Part shown: in pieces, positions 54,137 through 62,986 of the stretch
Layout of the letters: each line of letters starts with the position of its first letter
Numbering within the stretch: position 1 is the stretch's first letter
The notes under the pieces: generated by a model
What the model was told of the DNA's origin: nothing
The model's input: only the letters and a program-made list of their open reading frames with translations
Databases searched by the model: none
NCBI GenBank assembly: GCA_041687335.1
Contig: JAWLCE010000003.1
Location: forward strand, 124,001 to 188,000
Direction: 5' to 3'
Source of the DNA: JAJFUE01 sp041687335
GTDB lineage: Bacteria > Sumerlaeota > Sumerlaeia > MVZB01
Length of the DNA: 64,000 bases
Position numbers and translations under genes: made by a program

Positions 54137-55171
54137 TCACCTTTTTTTGGGCATTCGCGGAGCCATCCGCCGCCGCGCCAACTCCTGCATGTCGACCACC
54201 TGATCGGTTTCATCTACAATCTCAACCCCCAGAAGAGCCTCCAACATGTCTTCGAGCGCTGCGATGCCGGCCATTTCGCCATATTCATCAACAACAAGGG
54301 CAATATGTTGGCGTGTCGTAATCATTTCTTCCAGCACAGAGCTTACCGAAGCTAATTCCGGATAAACCGAAATGGGTCGGGCGATCGACTTAAGGGGTTG
54401 GAGCGATGCCTCCTCGGATCGTGGTTCATATAGATCCATGCGCGTGACATATCCCGTGATATGATTCGCATGACCGGTATAGATGGGGATGCGCGCAAAC
54501 CGCAGGGGATGGTGTTGCTCCAGCGCCTCGCGTATGGATAGATGATCGGGCATCTCGAAGACGACCGTGCGGGGCGTCAAAATTTTTTGCAGCGGGATTT
54601 CGTTCAGGGCAATCAAGTTCAAGGCGATGCGATATTCTTGCTTCCTGATGGCCCGGCTGTCATAACCCATCCGTATCGTCGCCACCAATTCGGCTCGGCT
54701 GAGGCTTTGTTTGCCGCGCTGATAGCCGATCAGCCGATTCATCCATTCCAAGGGAATAATAATGGGCAGGCAGATCAGGATCATGGCCTGAATCATGACG
54801 GCGGCCGCCGGCGCCAGCGCCTCGGCGTGGACTGCACCCAATGTCTTCGGGATGATTTCGCTAAATACCAGGATCAGCAGCGTCATGATGGCGCTGGCGA
54901 TTCCAACAGTCGCACTCCCAAAAACGATGGCGGATTGTGCGCCCACCCCCGCCGCCCCCACCGTGTGAGCGATGGTGTTCAGTGTCAGGATCGCCGCCAG
55001 CGGCCGATCAATGTTCTCCTTCATGCGCCGCAGAATTTTTCCCGTCCTCGAGCCCTGTTCAACCAGCGACTCCACATAACTGCGCGACAGGCTGAGCAGG
55101 CAGGCCTCGAGTAATGAGCAGAGAAAGGAGACGCCGATCGCAAAGATGCCAAAAAAAATCAGCAGGCCCAT
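54137..55171 (-). CDS. CNNM (DUF21) transporter-like protein with CBS domains
   Basis: This 344-residue protein has a DUF21 membrane domain (about 1-140, four hydrophobic segments, with the conserved LVFSEIIPKTLGA). A CBS pair follows (about 195-320), with ITGYVTRMDL and LVVDEYGEMAGIAALEDMLEALLG. The usual C-terminal CorC_HlyC transporter-associated domain is missing, so it is a short form. Relatives export or sense Mg2+ or Co2+. Base composition is somewhat less GC-rich than in the neighbouring glycosyltransferases. Confidence 0.88.
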   Translation of the reverse strand: MGLLIFFGIFAIGVSFLCSLLEACLLSLSRSYVESLVEQGSRTGKILRRMKENIDRPLAAILTLNTIAHTVGAAGVGAQSAIVFGSATVGIASAIMTLLILVFSEIIPKTLGAVHAEALAPAAAVMIQAMILICLPIIIPLEWMNRLIGYQRGKQSLSRAELVATIRMGYDSRAIRKQEYRIALNLIALNEIPLQKILTPRTVVFEMPDHLSIREALEQHHPLRFARIPIYTGHANHITGYVTRMDLYEPRSEEASLQPLKSIARPISVYPELASVSSVLEEMITTRQHIALVVDEYGEMAGIAALEDMLEALLGVEIVDETDQVVDMQELARRRMAPRMPKKR

Positions 55172-55337
55172 CTAGCTGTTCCCCGCCTCATACATCAATG
55201 CTTCAAAGCCCCCCGCCGTAGCTGAAGTGCCTCGATGGGTACAAGTATAATTCGCCCGCTGTTGTCCCGTCCTGAAATAGTTGAGAGACTGACGCGGATA
55301 CAGCTTGCTCTGGCTACCCCGGCTCGTGCCGGGGAGG

Positions 55338-55362
55338 GTAGGTCGGCGCGAGCCGACACTGG
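55338..55362. repeat. Dispersed GTAG-palindrome-ACTGG repeat, copy 3
   Basis: GTAG, then GTCGGC-GCGA-GCCGAC (55342-55357), then ACTGG. It lies in a 295-bp gap between the CNNM gene and the TPR gene that otherwise contains nothing recognisable. Confidence 0.7.
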
Positions 55363-55466
55363 AGGCCCCAACTTCGAGTATGGATTAGCCTGGCAACCGG
55401 GTATGTCTCCGGAATTTCACCCGGAAAGGGTGGGCATATGGGTTTTCAAACTCCCCGGCGACCAGG

Positions 55467-57767
55467 CTAACGCGCCGACTCGATCCTTGCGCTGCGCAGC
55501 TGTTCCAGCTTATCCCGAATCAGCTCCGGGTTCTCCGGCCCCAGCTCCAGCGCCCGGCTCCACGCCTCGCGCGCCGCCACCAGGTTGCCTACTTTGGCCA
55601 GCGCGTCGCCAAGGTGGTCCAACACCACCGGGTCGGGATGATCACCCAGCAGCCGCACTGCCCGCGTCAGCGACTCGACGGCCTTCTCGTATTCACCACG
55701 CTGGTAATAGATCCAGCCCAGCGTGTCAACGATATGCCCGGCATCCGGCTTGAGCACCAGAGCGCGCGTGGCCAGGTCCAGTGCCTCGTCCAGTTTTTGC
55801 CCGGTTTCGGCGAAGAAGTAGCCCAGCGTGTTCCAGCCCTCGGGGTCCTGGGGGCTGACCTCGATGGCGCGCCGGTAATGACGCTCCGCCTGGTCGTTCC
55901 GCCCCAGCTCCTGGTTGATCAGCCCCGCCTCCACGTAATAGGTCGCGTTCTCGCTGTTGCGTGCCAGCAACCCCTGCATCGCGTCGAGCGCATCGAGCAG
56001 CCGCCCCTGACGCCGAAACAAATTCGCCCGCAGCAGCAACAGGTTGTCCTGATTGTCCAGCACCAGCTGGCCCGGCAGGTTGTCGAGCATCACGTGAGCC
56101 CGCATGTGCTCATTGCGGCGGGCATACAGGTCGACCAGCAGCGGCACCGGGCCATACAGGTCGGGGTGTGTCTCACGGAACGACTCGAGCATCGTCAGCG
56201 CCTCCGCCCCATTGTCGGCCTCCACCAACATCCAGCCCAGCCAGACCACCAGGCTTTCATCGTCGGCAAACTGCGCCCGCGCCTCGCGCACCAGCGCGAA
56301 CGCCTCCTGCGACCGATTGCGCCGCACCAGTTCATCCGCCAGCGCCAGCGCCACCATCGGCGCCAGCTCGCTCCCCTCGCTCAGCAACGCGCGTGCCTCG
56401 GTCTCCGCTGTCTCCAGCCGGTCCAGCGCCAGCCAAGCGCGCACGCGCGCCAGCCGAGCCGGCTGATCCTCGGGCCAATGACGCAAGATGTGATTCAGCC
56501 GGCTTTCGGCTTCACTCCAGCGACGCTCCCCGATCAGCATGCGCGCCACCAATTCCTGAATGTCCTTGCGCGCAGGGAATTCCACCGCCAGCCGATCCTG
56601 CCAAGCCTGCCGCGCCGCCGGATCGGGATTCGCCGCGAGCAGCCCCGTCACCGCCGCGTGCAGGTCCTGGCTGCGATCATGACGCAGCCCCTCGACCAGC
56701 GCCTCGAAGGCCTCGCCCAGCCGTTCCTGCGCCTGCAACACCGCCACCAGGTTCATGTGGAAGCGGACATCCTCGGGCCATTGGCCGGCGGAACGGCGCA
56801 GCAGATCTTCGGCCGCCTCCAGCTCGCCCACCTCCAGCAGCACTTGGGAATATTGATACTGGATCGCAGCATGCTGCGGGTGCTCCTCGGCCAGCCCCCG
56901 CCAGAACTCATTCTGCTCGCGCGGGGTGCGCAGGATCTCCTTGACCCCCCGCAGCGCCTCCATGCTCGTCACGTTGATCACCAGCGCCCGCCGATAACAG
57001 GCCAGCGCCTCGGCCTGGCGCCCCAAGGCCTGAAGTGCAGCACCCAGCGACTGATGCGGACGCGGGTCCGTCGCCCGCAGCGTCACCGCCTCCTGCGCCG
57101 TCTCCAACGCCTTCTCGCCTTGATCCACCCGAAGGTAGAGCGAGCTGAGCACCAACAGCGGCCCCAGACGGTCCCGCCCCTCGCTCAGCTCCAGCATGCG
57201 CTCATAAACCTCAATCAGCAGCTCGACCTCGACCTGCAACTGCTCGCTGGTCGTGACGTGCCTGAAGCGCTTGAGCCGCAACTGGCTGAGCCGCTCCAGC
57301 ACGCCGCGCCGCTCCGGCTGCAACGTCAGCACCCGCTCCAGGTGCCCAATCGCACGGTCCACCCGGCCCGCGCCATCTTCGACCTGCGCCAGCATCAACA
57401 GCAGCGCATCATGGTCGGGATACCGACGCAGCCCATCCTCCAACAACTCGCGCGCCGAGTCGTGCGCGCCGTGCTGCAGGTCAAGCTCAGCGCGGGCGAC
57501 ATAAAAATGGGGCGGACAATCCGACCGCCGCAGGCCGCGCTCGAGCCGCTGGGCCGCCTGCTCGGGCAGGCCCTCGGCCATGGCCAGCCGCGCCTCCAGA
57601 TAGAGCGCATCGAAACCGCTCGCTGGCACGCGCCCGCCCGCCAGGGCTTCATTGGGCAGCGTCAGCCAGCCGCAACCGGCAATCACCACCGACAGCAGCG
57701 TGGCCGTCAGCGCGAGGCTCCGGCGCAGCCGGGGGAAACAGTGGGCGATGGGGTGCTTTCCATGCAT
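55467..57767 (-). CDS. TPR-repeat lipoprotein
   Basis: This 766-residue protein has a lipobox signal peptide (SVVIAGC, Cys32) followed by TPR-type helical repeats over the whole length. The clearest TPRs are at the C terminus (NTLGYFFAETGQKLDEALDL and DTLGWIYYQRGEYEKAVESL). Such lipoproteins usually scaffold envelope or polysaccharide assembly machines; the partner here is unknown. AAGGAG eight bases upstream fixes the start. It is the last gene of the GT87-tlyA-nadK-TPR unit, 30 bases after nadK. Confidence 0.9.
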   Translation of the reverse strand: MHGKHPIAHCFPRLRRSLALTATLLSVVIAGCGWLTLPNEALAGGRVPASGFDALYLEARLAMAEGLPEQAAQRLERGLRRSDCPPHFYVARAELDLQHGAHDSARELLEDGLRRYPDHDALLLMLAQVEDGAGRVDRAIGHLERVLTLQPERRGVLERLSQLRLKRFRHVTTSEQLQVEVELLIEVYERMLELSEGRDRLGPLLVLSSLYLRVDQGEKALETAQEAVTLRATDPRPHQSLGAALQALGRQAEALACYRRALVINVTSMEALRGVKEILRTPREQNEFWRGLAEEHPQHAAIQYQYSQVLLEVGELEAAEDLLRRSAGQWPEDVRFHMNLVAVLQAQERLGEAFEALVEGLRHDRSQDLHAAVTGLLAANPDPAARQAWQDRLAVEFPARKDIQELVARMLIGERRWSEAESRLNHILRHWPEDQPARLARVRAWLALDRLETAETEARALLSEGSELAPMVALALADELVRRNRSQEAFALVREARAQFADDESLVVWLGWMLVEADNGAEALTMLESFRETHPDLYGPVPLLVDLYARRNEHMRAHVMLDNLPGQLVLDNQDNLLLLRANLFRRQGRLLDALDAMQGLLARNSENATYYVEAGLINQELGRNDQAERHYRRAIEVSPQDPEGWNTLGYFFAETGQKLDEALDLATRALVLKPDAGHIVDTLGWIYYQRGEYEKAVESLTRAVRLLGDHPDPVVLDHLGDALAKVGNLVAAREAWSRALELGPENPELIRDKLEQLRSARIESAR

Positions 57768-57797
57768 GTCGACAACTCCTTCGTCAACCCCAGGGAC

Positions 57798-58778
57798 TCA
57801 CTGCGATACCCGCGGGTCACGGGCATCGGAAATGTCGCCACTCCAGCTCAGCTTGCGACGCAGGCGACAGAAGTATTCGAAATCCTCCCGAACGATCAGC
57901 CGCAAGGCTTCCGGTTCGGCTTCCACTTCAATCCGATCCTCCGGATTGATTGGCCATTCCTCCTGGCCATCGAGCCATACCACCGCCTGTCGGCGGCCAT
58001 GATGGGGCACGAACTGCATCCAGACCGGCTGCTCGGCCGGCAGAATCACCGGTCGCGCCGTCAGTGTGTGCGGGCAGATCGCCGTCACGATCATCACCCG
58101 CAGCGTCGGAAAAACGATGGGCCCACCGGCCGACAGGTTATAGGCCGTCGACCCGGTCGCCGTGGCCACGATCAGGCCGTCGGCCGCAAAACTTGCCACT
58201 TGCTCGCGCCCCTGCGAAAGGGTCAAGTGAATCAGCCGCGAGTCGATCTGCTTGGAGAGCACCACGTCGTTGAGCACGGCGCCCTCCTGAATCACCTTGT
58301 CGCCGCGCCGCTGGCGCACCTTGAGCATCATTCGCTCCGACAGTCGCGTCTGGCCCGCCTGCCACTGCTCGATCACCTCGAGCTCCTGCCCCGGATCCAC
58401 CGAGGCATTGAAGCTGATCATCCCCAGGTTGACCGCCAGCACCGGCGCCTTCAGCGGCCAGAACCGCCGCGCCGCGTGCAACAGCGTCCCGTCCCCCCCC
58501 AGGCACACAAGCAGCGTGGCTTCCTCACCCTCCAGCGGCAGCCCATGGTTGCGTTGGGTCGGGTAAAGCTCCGCCCGCAGGCCGGCACCCTCCGCCAGCG
58601 GCGCCAAATCGTCAGCCACGCTCAAACCGATCCCGCGTTCACGCGCCCAGTTCGCCAGCCGCACCAGCACCGCCGCCACGCCATCCTTGCTCGGATTGCC
58701 ATAAACAACGAGGCGCTCCAGTGGTGGCGGAACATATCCTTGGGCAACGGCGGCTTGTTCGGAATGAACCTGGTCCAA
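57798..58778 (-). CDS. nadK: NAD kinase
   Basis: NadK (326 residues) makes NADP+ from NAD+ and ATP. The phosphate-binding GGDGT is at 94-98, the NLG motif follows, and the substrate site DGLIVATATGSTAYNLSAGGP is intact. The start codon is TTG at 58778 with GGAG ten bases upstream; no ATG or GTG exists near the conserved N terminus. The gene lies 90 bases after tlyA, a common pairing in bacteria, and just before the TPR lipoprotein. Confidence 0.95.
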   Translation of the reverse strand: MDQVHSEQAAVAQGYVPPPLERLVVYGNPSKDGVAAVLVRLANWARERGIGLSVADDLAPLAEGAGLRAELYPTQRNHGLPLEGEEATLLVCLGGDGTLLHAARRFWPLKAPVLAVNLGMISFNASVDPGQELEVIEQWQAGQTRLSERMMLKVRQRRGDKVIQEGAVLNDVVLSKQIDSRLIHLTLSQGREQVASFAADGLIVATATGSTAYNLSAGGPIVFPTLRVMIVTAICPHTLTARPVILPAEQPVWMQFVPHHGRRQAVVWLDGQEEWPINPEDRIEVEAEPEALRLIVREDFEYFCRLRRKLSWSGDISDARDPRVSQ

Positions 58779-58868
58779 GCGAGGGCACTCCGGCGGGGTT
58801 ACAAAAGGGGTTAAAAGTCGAACCGCGGCCGGGGCCGGGGCGGGATGTAAGTAGCCTAGGATACGGCT

Positions 58869-59672
58869 TCAAGCCCCTCGAAGGCAATCCAGAATTAGGG
58901 TGTCAACCGCTTGAAAATCAGGTTTCTCCCGATGCCGATCCAGCCACAGGAAATATTCGCGGTTGCCGGCCGGGCCCGGCGGCTCGGCCCGGTGCGCCCC
59001 GCGCACCCGCCAGTCGTGCTCGCCCGCAAACGCCGCCAGCGATCGCAAAACCTCCAGCCGAACCCCATCCTCGCGCACCACCCCGCCCTTGCCCACCTGC
59101 CCGCGCCCGGCCTCGAACTGTGGCTTGACCAGTGCCAGCACCCAACCGCCTTCGGCCAGCACCCCCTCCAGCGGCGGCAGGATCAGCCGCAGCGAAATGA
59201 AGGACACATCGATCACGATCAGGTCCACCTTCCGTCCGCCGACCCACTCCAGGCTCAGCTCGCGCGCATTGGCCTGCTCCCGCGAAATCACCCGCGGGTC
59301 CTGGCGCAACTTCTCGTGGAGTTGTCCGCGTCCCGTATCGACCGCATAAATCCGCTCCACCCCGTGCGCCAACAGGCAATCACTGAAGCCTCCCGTCGAG
59401 GCTCCCACGTCCAGCGCCACCTTGCCCGCCAGCTCAATCAACCCGAACGCCCGGAGCGCCCCCTCCAGCTTGAGCCCTCCCCGGCTCACATAGGGGCACG
59501 GATCAATCTTGATCCGGATCGGCGCCGCCGCGTCCACCGCCCGCCCCGGCTTATCCACCACCTGCTCCCCGATCAGCACCACCCCCGCCAGCACCAGCCG
59601 CTGCGCCCGTTCGCGCGACTCCGCCAGCCCCCGCTCGACCAGCAATTGATCCAGCCTCACCTTTTTCACCAT
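58869..59672 (-). CDS. tlyA: TlyA-family rRNA 2-prime-O-methyltransferase
   Basis: This 267-residue protein has an N-terminal S4 RNA-binding domain (RLDQLLVERGLAESRERAQRL), then a Rossmann methyltransferase domain with VALDVGASTGGFSDCLL, DVSFISLRLILP and LVKPQFEAG. TlyA methylates cytidines in 16S and 23S rRNA and affects capreomycin sensitivity in mycobacteria. The ATG overlaps the stop of the upstream membrane glycosyltransferase by one base (TGATG), with AGGTGAGGGG upstream in that gene. Confidence 0.95.
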   Translation of the reverse strand: MVKKVRLDQLLVERGLAESRERAQRLVLAGVVLIGEQVVDKPGRAVDAAAPIRIKIDPCPYVSRGGLKLEGALRAFGLIELAGKVALDVGASTGGFSDCLLAHGVERIYAVDTGRGQLHEKLRQDPRVISREQANARELSLEWVGGRKVDLIVIDVSFISLRLILPPLEGVLAEGGWVLALVKPQFEAGRGQVGKGGVVREDGVRLEVLRSLAAFAGEHDWRVRGAHRAEPPGPAGNREYFLWLDRHREKPDFQAVDTLILDCLRGA

Positions 59673-60976
59673 CAGCCCCTCACCTCTTTTCGCCGCCAGT
59701 CCAGTCCTGCCTCCCACACCAGCCAGCCGTAAAGCACCAGCAGCGGCCACAACCGCAGCGGCATCAGCAATAAGCCCGCCCCCCACCGCAGCGACTCCGC
59801 CTGATGGTCCCACGGGATCGCCAGCAGCACCAGCAGGCCCAGCGCCGCCGCGGCCCGCCACGGCCGCCGTGCCGTCCGCGGGTCGCCAAAGACCCACGCC
59901 AGCGCCGGCAGCGCCTGCACCACATAGTGGTCCCACAGGATGCTCGGCACGAGCAGCATGAGCAGCGACGCCGCGAGCAGGAGCGCCACGTCGCGCCTCT
60001 CCCCGCCCGCGCGCCGGCCACCGATCGCCGCCGCCAGCCAGGCCGCCCCCAGCAGGCCCGCCATCATCAAAGTCAGCACATTGGCGCCCTCAGCCCCCAG
60101 CTCGAGCCACGGCCGCGTCACACCCGCCGGATCGTTCACGAACAGGTGATGCATCAGCGCGCCCGGCGCCTGGTTGAACGGGTCCCGATGAAACTGCGCC
60201 CCATACTCCGCCCACGTCGAGCGTCCGTATCCCATCTGACCGATGACCTCGAACCCCCTGGCGTGCAGCGGCCAGCCATAAACCCCCACCGACACCCCCA
60301 GCAGCGTCAGGCTCAGCCCCGCCCCCCAGGCCAGCGCCCGCCAGCGCCGCATCGGCGCCAGCGCCGCCACCATCAGCGCCGGGGCGATCTTCCAACCGAA
60401 GCCGGCCGCCAGCGCCGCCCCGACCAGCCAATCGCGCCGCCGCCGCACCCCCCACGCCGCCAGCAAAATCAGCCCCGCCATCACCACATTCATCTGGCCC
60501 GCCGTCTGCTGGCGATAAAATGGCATCGCCGCCACCAGAAACGCCGCTCCCGCCAGACGCGCCAACCCCGGCCGCCCCACCCCCAGCAGGCGCGGCCCCG
60601 CCAGCACCACCACCCAGGCCAGCCCCCAGTTCAGCCAGAACCAGCAAAGTCGCGCCGGCTCGAACTCCAGCCCCGCCAGTGGCCGCAGCATCAGCCCCGT
60701 CGTCGGCAGGTAAACATAGGGATTGATCGAGCCCCAGCCCTGCTCGCGCGCCACTCCGAACAAAAGCGCCGCATCATAGGGATCCCCCCCCCGCGCCAGC
60801 AGCCATGCCCCGCCCCACAGGTGCTTCAAATCATTGGCATGCAGCGCCCCCCCAGCCGCCAACCCCAGCCCCTCCACCAAAGAGACCACCATCAAAACCA
60901 GCGCCAGCGCCGCCCACCATCGATCCGGCCGCCCGTTCGCCGACTGATCCAAAAATATTTGCCGCCGTTCGGTCAT
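59672..60976 (-). CDS. GT87/DUF2029 membrane glycosyltransferase
   Basis: This 434-residue polytopic protein has about ten membrane spans. The first periplasmic loop, HANDLKHLWGGAWLLARGGDPYD, and the following NPYVYLPTTGLMLRPLA match the DUF2029 (GT87) pattern of polyprenol-sugar-dependent mannosyl- or arabinosyltransferases. The Asp in the first loop is the likely catalytic residue. It is the first recognisable gene of the tlyA-nadK operon. Its ATG overlaps (ATGA) the stop of a short coding-like stretch upstream. Confidence 0.8.
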   Translation of the reverse strand: MTERRQIFLDQSANGRPDRWWAALALVLMVVSLVEGLGLAAGGALHANDLKHLWGGAWLLARGGDPYDAALLFGVAREQGWGSINPYVYLPTTGLMLRPLAGLEFEPARLCWFWLNWGLAWVVVLAGPRLLGVGRPGLARLAGAAFLVAAMPFYRQQTAGQMNVVMAGLILLAAWGVRRRRDWLVGAALAAGFGWKIAPALMVAALAPMRRWRALAWGAGLSLTLLGVSVGVYGWPLHARGFEVIGQMGYGRSTWAEYGAQFHRDPFNQAPGALMHHLFVNDPAGVTRPWLELGAEGANVLTLMMAGLLGAAWLAAAIGGRRAGGERRDVALLLAASLLMLLVPSILWDHYVVQALPALAWVFGDPRTARRPWRAAAALGLLVLLAIPWDHQAESLRWGAGLLLMPLRLWPLLVLYGWLVWEAGLDWRRKEVRG

Positions 60977-61086
60977 CTTTGTCCCATATTATTGATGTCG
61001 TCCATGTGCTCGGCCACCTCGTCAAATGACGGCGGTGCAAAATCTTGATCCTGGCCGCTGATTTTGTCAAAGTATGTCGTGTGCGA
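60973..61086 (-). other. Coding-like 37-codon open stretch ending in ATGA overlap with the GT87 gene
   Basis: Read on the minus strand from 61086 to TGA 60975-60973, this frame gives 37 residues rich in Asp and Phe (…DFAPPSFDEVAEHMDDINN…). It overlaps the GT87 ATG as ATGA. No ATG, GTG or TTG starts it before an upstream TAA (61089-61087), other than an internal ATG ten residues from the end. It may be the remnant of a truncated gene or a chance open frame. Confidence 0.3.
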
Positions 61087-61119
61087 TTAAAGGACCTCCT
61101 CGTCCAATCCGCCCGTGAA

Positions 61120-62553
61120 ATGGTTTCCATGAGCCGTAAACGTCTCCCCGTCTGGCGCACACTGCTGGTCATGGCCCAGGATACGTTCGCCGTGGGGGCC
61201 GGCCTGCTCGCCGCCTATTGGGTGCGTTTTCATTCGCCGCTGGTGCAGTTCATCCCCGCCCGCGGCGAATACTCCCCTCAGGATTATCTGGCCATCCTGC
61301 CGGTGGCCTGGCTCCTCTGGATGGTCGCCCTGCGCCTCGAGAACCTCTACCGTCGCCGCTCCCGCGTCTTCGACGGCGCCGTCGTCCGCCGGATCTTCAC
61401 CGGTTCTTGCCTGGCCTTGCTCGTGCTGATCGCCTTTAATTTCTATAGCGGTCCCGAAAAGCCCTCCTACTCCCGCACCCTGACCATCATTATGCTGGGC
61501 ACCGTCATCTCGGCGCTGGTGGCCGGCCGGCTCGCGCTCGACGTCCTCTTTCGTTCGTTGCTCAGCCGCGGCATCGGCCAGTCCCGCACGCTGGTGCTGG
61601 GCACCGGCCCCCTCGCCGAGCGCGTCGTCCATTCCCTGCGCCGCCGCCCCGAGCTGGGCCTGCTGCCCGTGGGTGCGCTCAACGGCCGCCCCGGCGAGCC
61701 CTGCCCCTCCGAGCTGGCCGGCCTGCCGGTGCTCGGCACCGTCGACAACCTCGAGCGCGTGCTGACCTGGCAGCGCATCGACGAGGTCATCCTCACCCAG
61801 CCGCTCCTCGACCGCGAACGCATCCCCGCGCTCCTGCTCCAATGCGAACGGGCCCTCGCCGAATTTCGCATCGTTCCCGAGGCCAACGAGCTGCTCGTCT
61901 CGGGCATGACCGTCGAGATGGTCGACGGCATGGCGCTCCTCGGCATCCGCCAGACCCCGCTGCAGGGCTGGAACGCTGCCCTTAAGCGCCTGGTCGACTT
62001 CGCCCTCGCCCTCGCCGGCCTCATCCTGGCCGCCCCGCTGATCGCCATCTTCGCCTGGCTCGTCAAGCGCCACGACGGCGGCCCCGCCTTCTATTCCCAG
62101 GAGCGCATGGGCATCGACGGCCGCCTCTTCCGCATCATCAAGCTGCGCACGATGAGCCTCGCCGCCGAGCAGGCCGGCCCCACCTTCGCCAGCGACGAGG
62201 ACCCCCGCGCCACCCCGCTCGGCCGCGTGCTGCGCCGGCTCCACCTCGATGAGCTCCCCCAGCTCCTCAACGTCCTGCGCGGCGAGATGAGCCTGGTCGG
62301 CCCCCGTCCCGAGCGCCCCTTCTTCATCGAGCAGTTCCTCGACACCATCCCCGGCTACATGGCCCGCCACAAGGTCAAGAGCGGCATCACCGGCTGGGCC
62401 CAGGTCAACGGCCTCTGCGGCCTGCACGGCTCCATCGACGAGCGCCTGCGCTATGACCTCTACTACATCGAGAACTGGTCGCTCTGGCTCGATCTGAAAA
62501 TCCTCCTGCTGACCCTCTTCCGCCGCCTCCAGGCCGGCCCCGCCGGCAACTGA
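61120..62553 (+). CDS. Undecaprenyl-phosphate glycosyl-1-phosphate transferase (WbaP/WcaJ type)
   Basis: This 477-residue membrane enzyme loads the first sugar phosphate onto undecaprenyl phosphate to begin a polysaccharide repeat. About five N-terminal membrane helices and a CoA-binding-like domain (TLVLGTGPLAERVVHSL) precede the catalytic C-terminal domain. The latter has KRLVDFALALAGLILAAPL, the active-site FRIIKLRTM, DELPQLLNVLRGEMSLVGPRPERP and SGITGWAQVNG. ATG 61120 is chosen; ATG 61129 or a TTG at 61045 are possible, as no clear ribosome site is seen. The sugar is glucose or galactose in most relatives. Confidence 0.93.
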   Translation: MVSMSRKRLPVWRTLLVMAQDTFAVGAGLLAAYWVRFHSPLVQFIPARGEYSPQDYLAILPVAWLLWMVALRLENLYRRRSRVFDGAVVRRIFTGSCLALLVLIAFNFYSGPEKPSYSRTLTIIMLGTVISALVAGRLALDVLFRSLLSRGIGQSRTLVLGTGPLAERVVHSLRRRPELGLLPVGALNGRPGEPCPSELAGLPVLGTVDNLERVLTWQRIDEVILTQPLLDRERIPALLLQCERALAEFRIVPEANELLVSGMTVEMVDGMALLGIRQTPLQGWNAALKRLVDFALALAGLILAAPLIAIFAWLVKRHDGGPAFYSQERMGIDGRLFRIIKLRTMSLAAEQAGPTFASDEDPRATPLGRVLRRLHLDELPQLLNVLRGEMSLVGPRPERPFFIEQFLDTIPGYMARHKVKSGITGWAQVNGLCGLHGSIDERLRYDLYYIENWSLWLDLKILLLTLFRRLQAGPAGN

Positions 62554-62577
62554 CCCCAGCGCCCAACATTTCTTCCC

Positions 62578-62612
62578 TTGCGTTTTTCCGCACCACTTGG
62601 CTATATTGCCAA
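62578..62612 (+). promoter_or_regulatory. arsR promoter with operator palindrome on the -10 box
   Basis: TTGCGT (62578-62583), 18 bp, TATATT (62602-62607). The -10 is flanked exactly by TTGGC (62597-62601) and GCCAA (62608-62612), an inverted repeat. Transcription would start near 62614, about four bases before the ATG, so the mRNA is nearly leaderless. A repressor bound here would block RNA polymerase directly. Confidence 0.65.
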
Positions 62613-62617
62613 ATAGG

Positions 62618-62959
62618 ATGAAGCCCGTCGACCCTCACACTCTTGCCCGCTACGAGGCCCGCGCCCGCATCATCAAGGCGCTCGGCCATCCCTCGCGCCT
62701 ACTCATCGTTGAAACCCTCGCCCGCGGCGAATGCTGCGTCTGCGATCTGCGTACCCTCGTCGGCGCCGACCTCTCCACCGTCAGCAAACACCTCGCGGTC
62801 CTCAAGCAGGCCGGCCTGGTCGCCGTCGACAAGCGTGGCCTGCAGGTCTTCTACTCGCTCCGCGTGCCCTGCATCCTCAAGTTCATCGATTGCGTTGAAA
62901 AGGTCCTCGAGGCCAACGCGCGCGCCCACCTCGCCGTGCTCGCCGACACCCCCGACTGA
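62618..62959 (+). CDS. arsR: ArsR/SmtB-family metal(loid)-sensing repressor
   Basis: This 113-residue winged-helix repressor has IIKALGHPSRLLIVETLARG, the metalloid-sensing ECCVCDL in helix 3 and the recognition helix TVSKHLAVLKQAGLV. ArsR proteins leave DNA when As(III) or Sb(III) binds the cysteines; here three Cys lie close together (CC-x-C spacing as ECCVC). The ATG at 62618 follows a promoter with an embedded palindrome, so autorepression is likely. Downstream genes follow with 27-base or smaller gaps on the same strand. Confidence 0.93.
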   Translation: MKPVDPHTLARYEARARIIKALGHPSRLLIVETLARGECCVCDLRTLVGADLSTVSKHLAVLKQAGLVAVDKRGLQVFYSLRVPCILKFIDCVEKVLEANARAHLAVLADTPD

Positions 62960-62986
62960 CACCACCCAAAGGGAGAACCACTCACG

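Noticed and set aside
55614..58814. 1066-codon open frame opposite the TPR and nadK genes
   Set aside because: It spans two clear genes on the other strand and is Gln/Arg/His-rich; an antisense effect of TPR codon bias.
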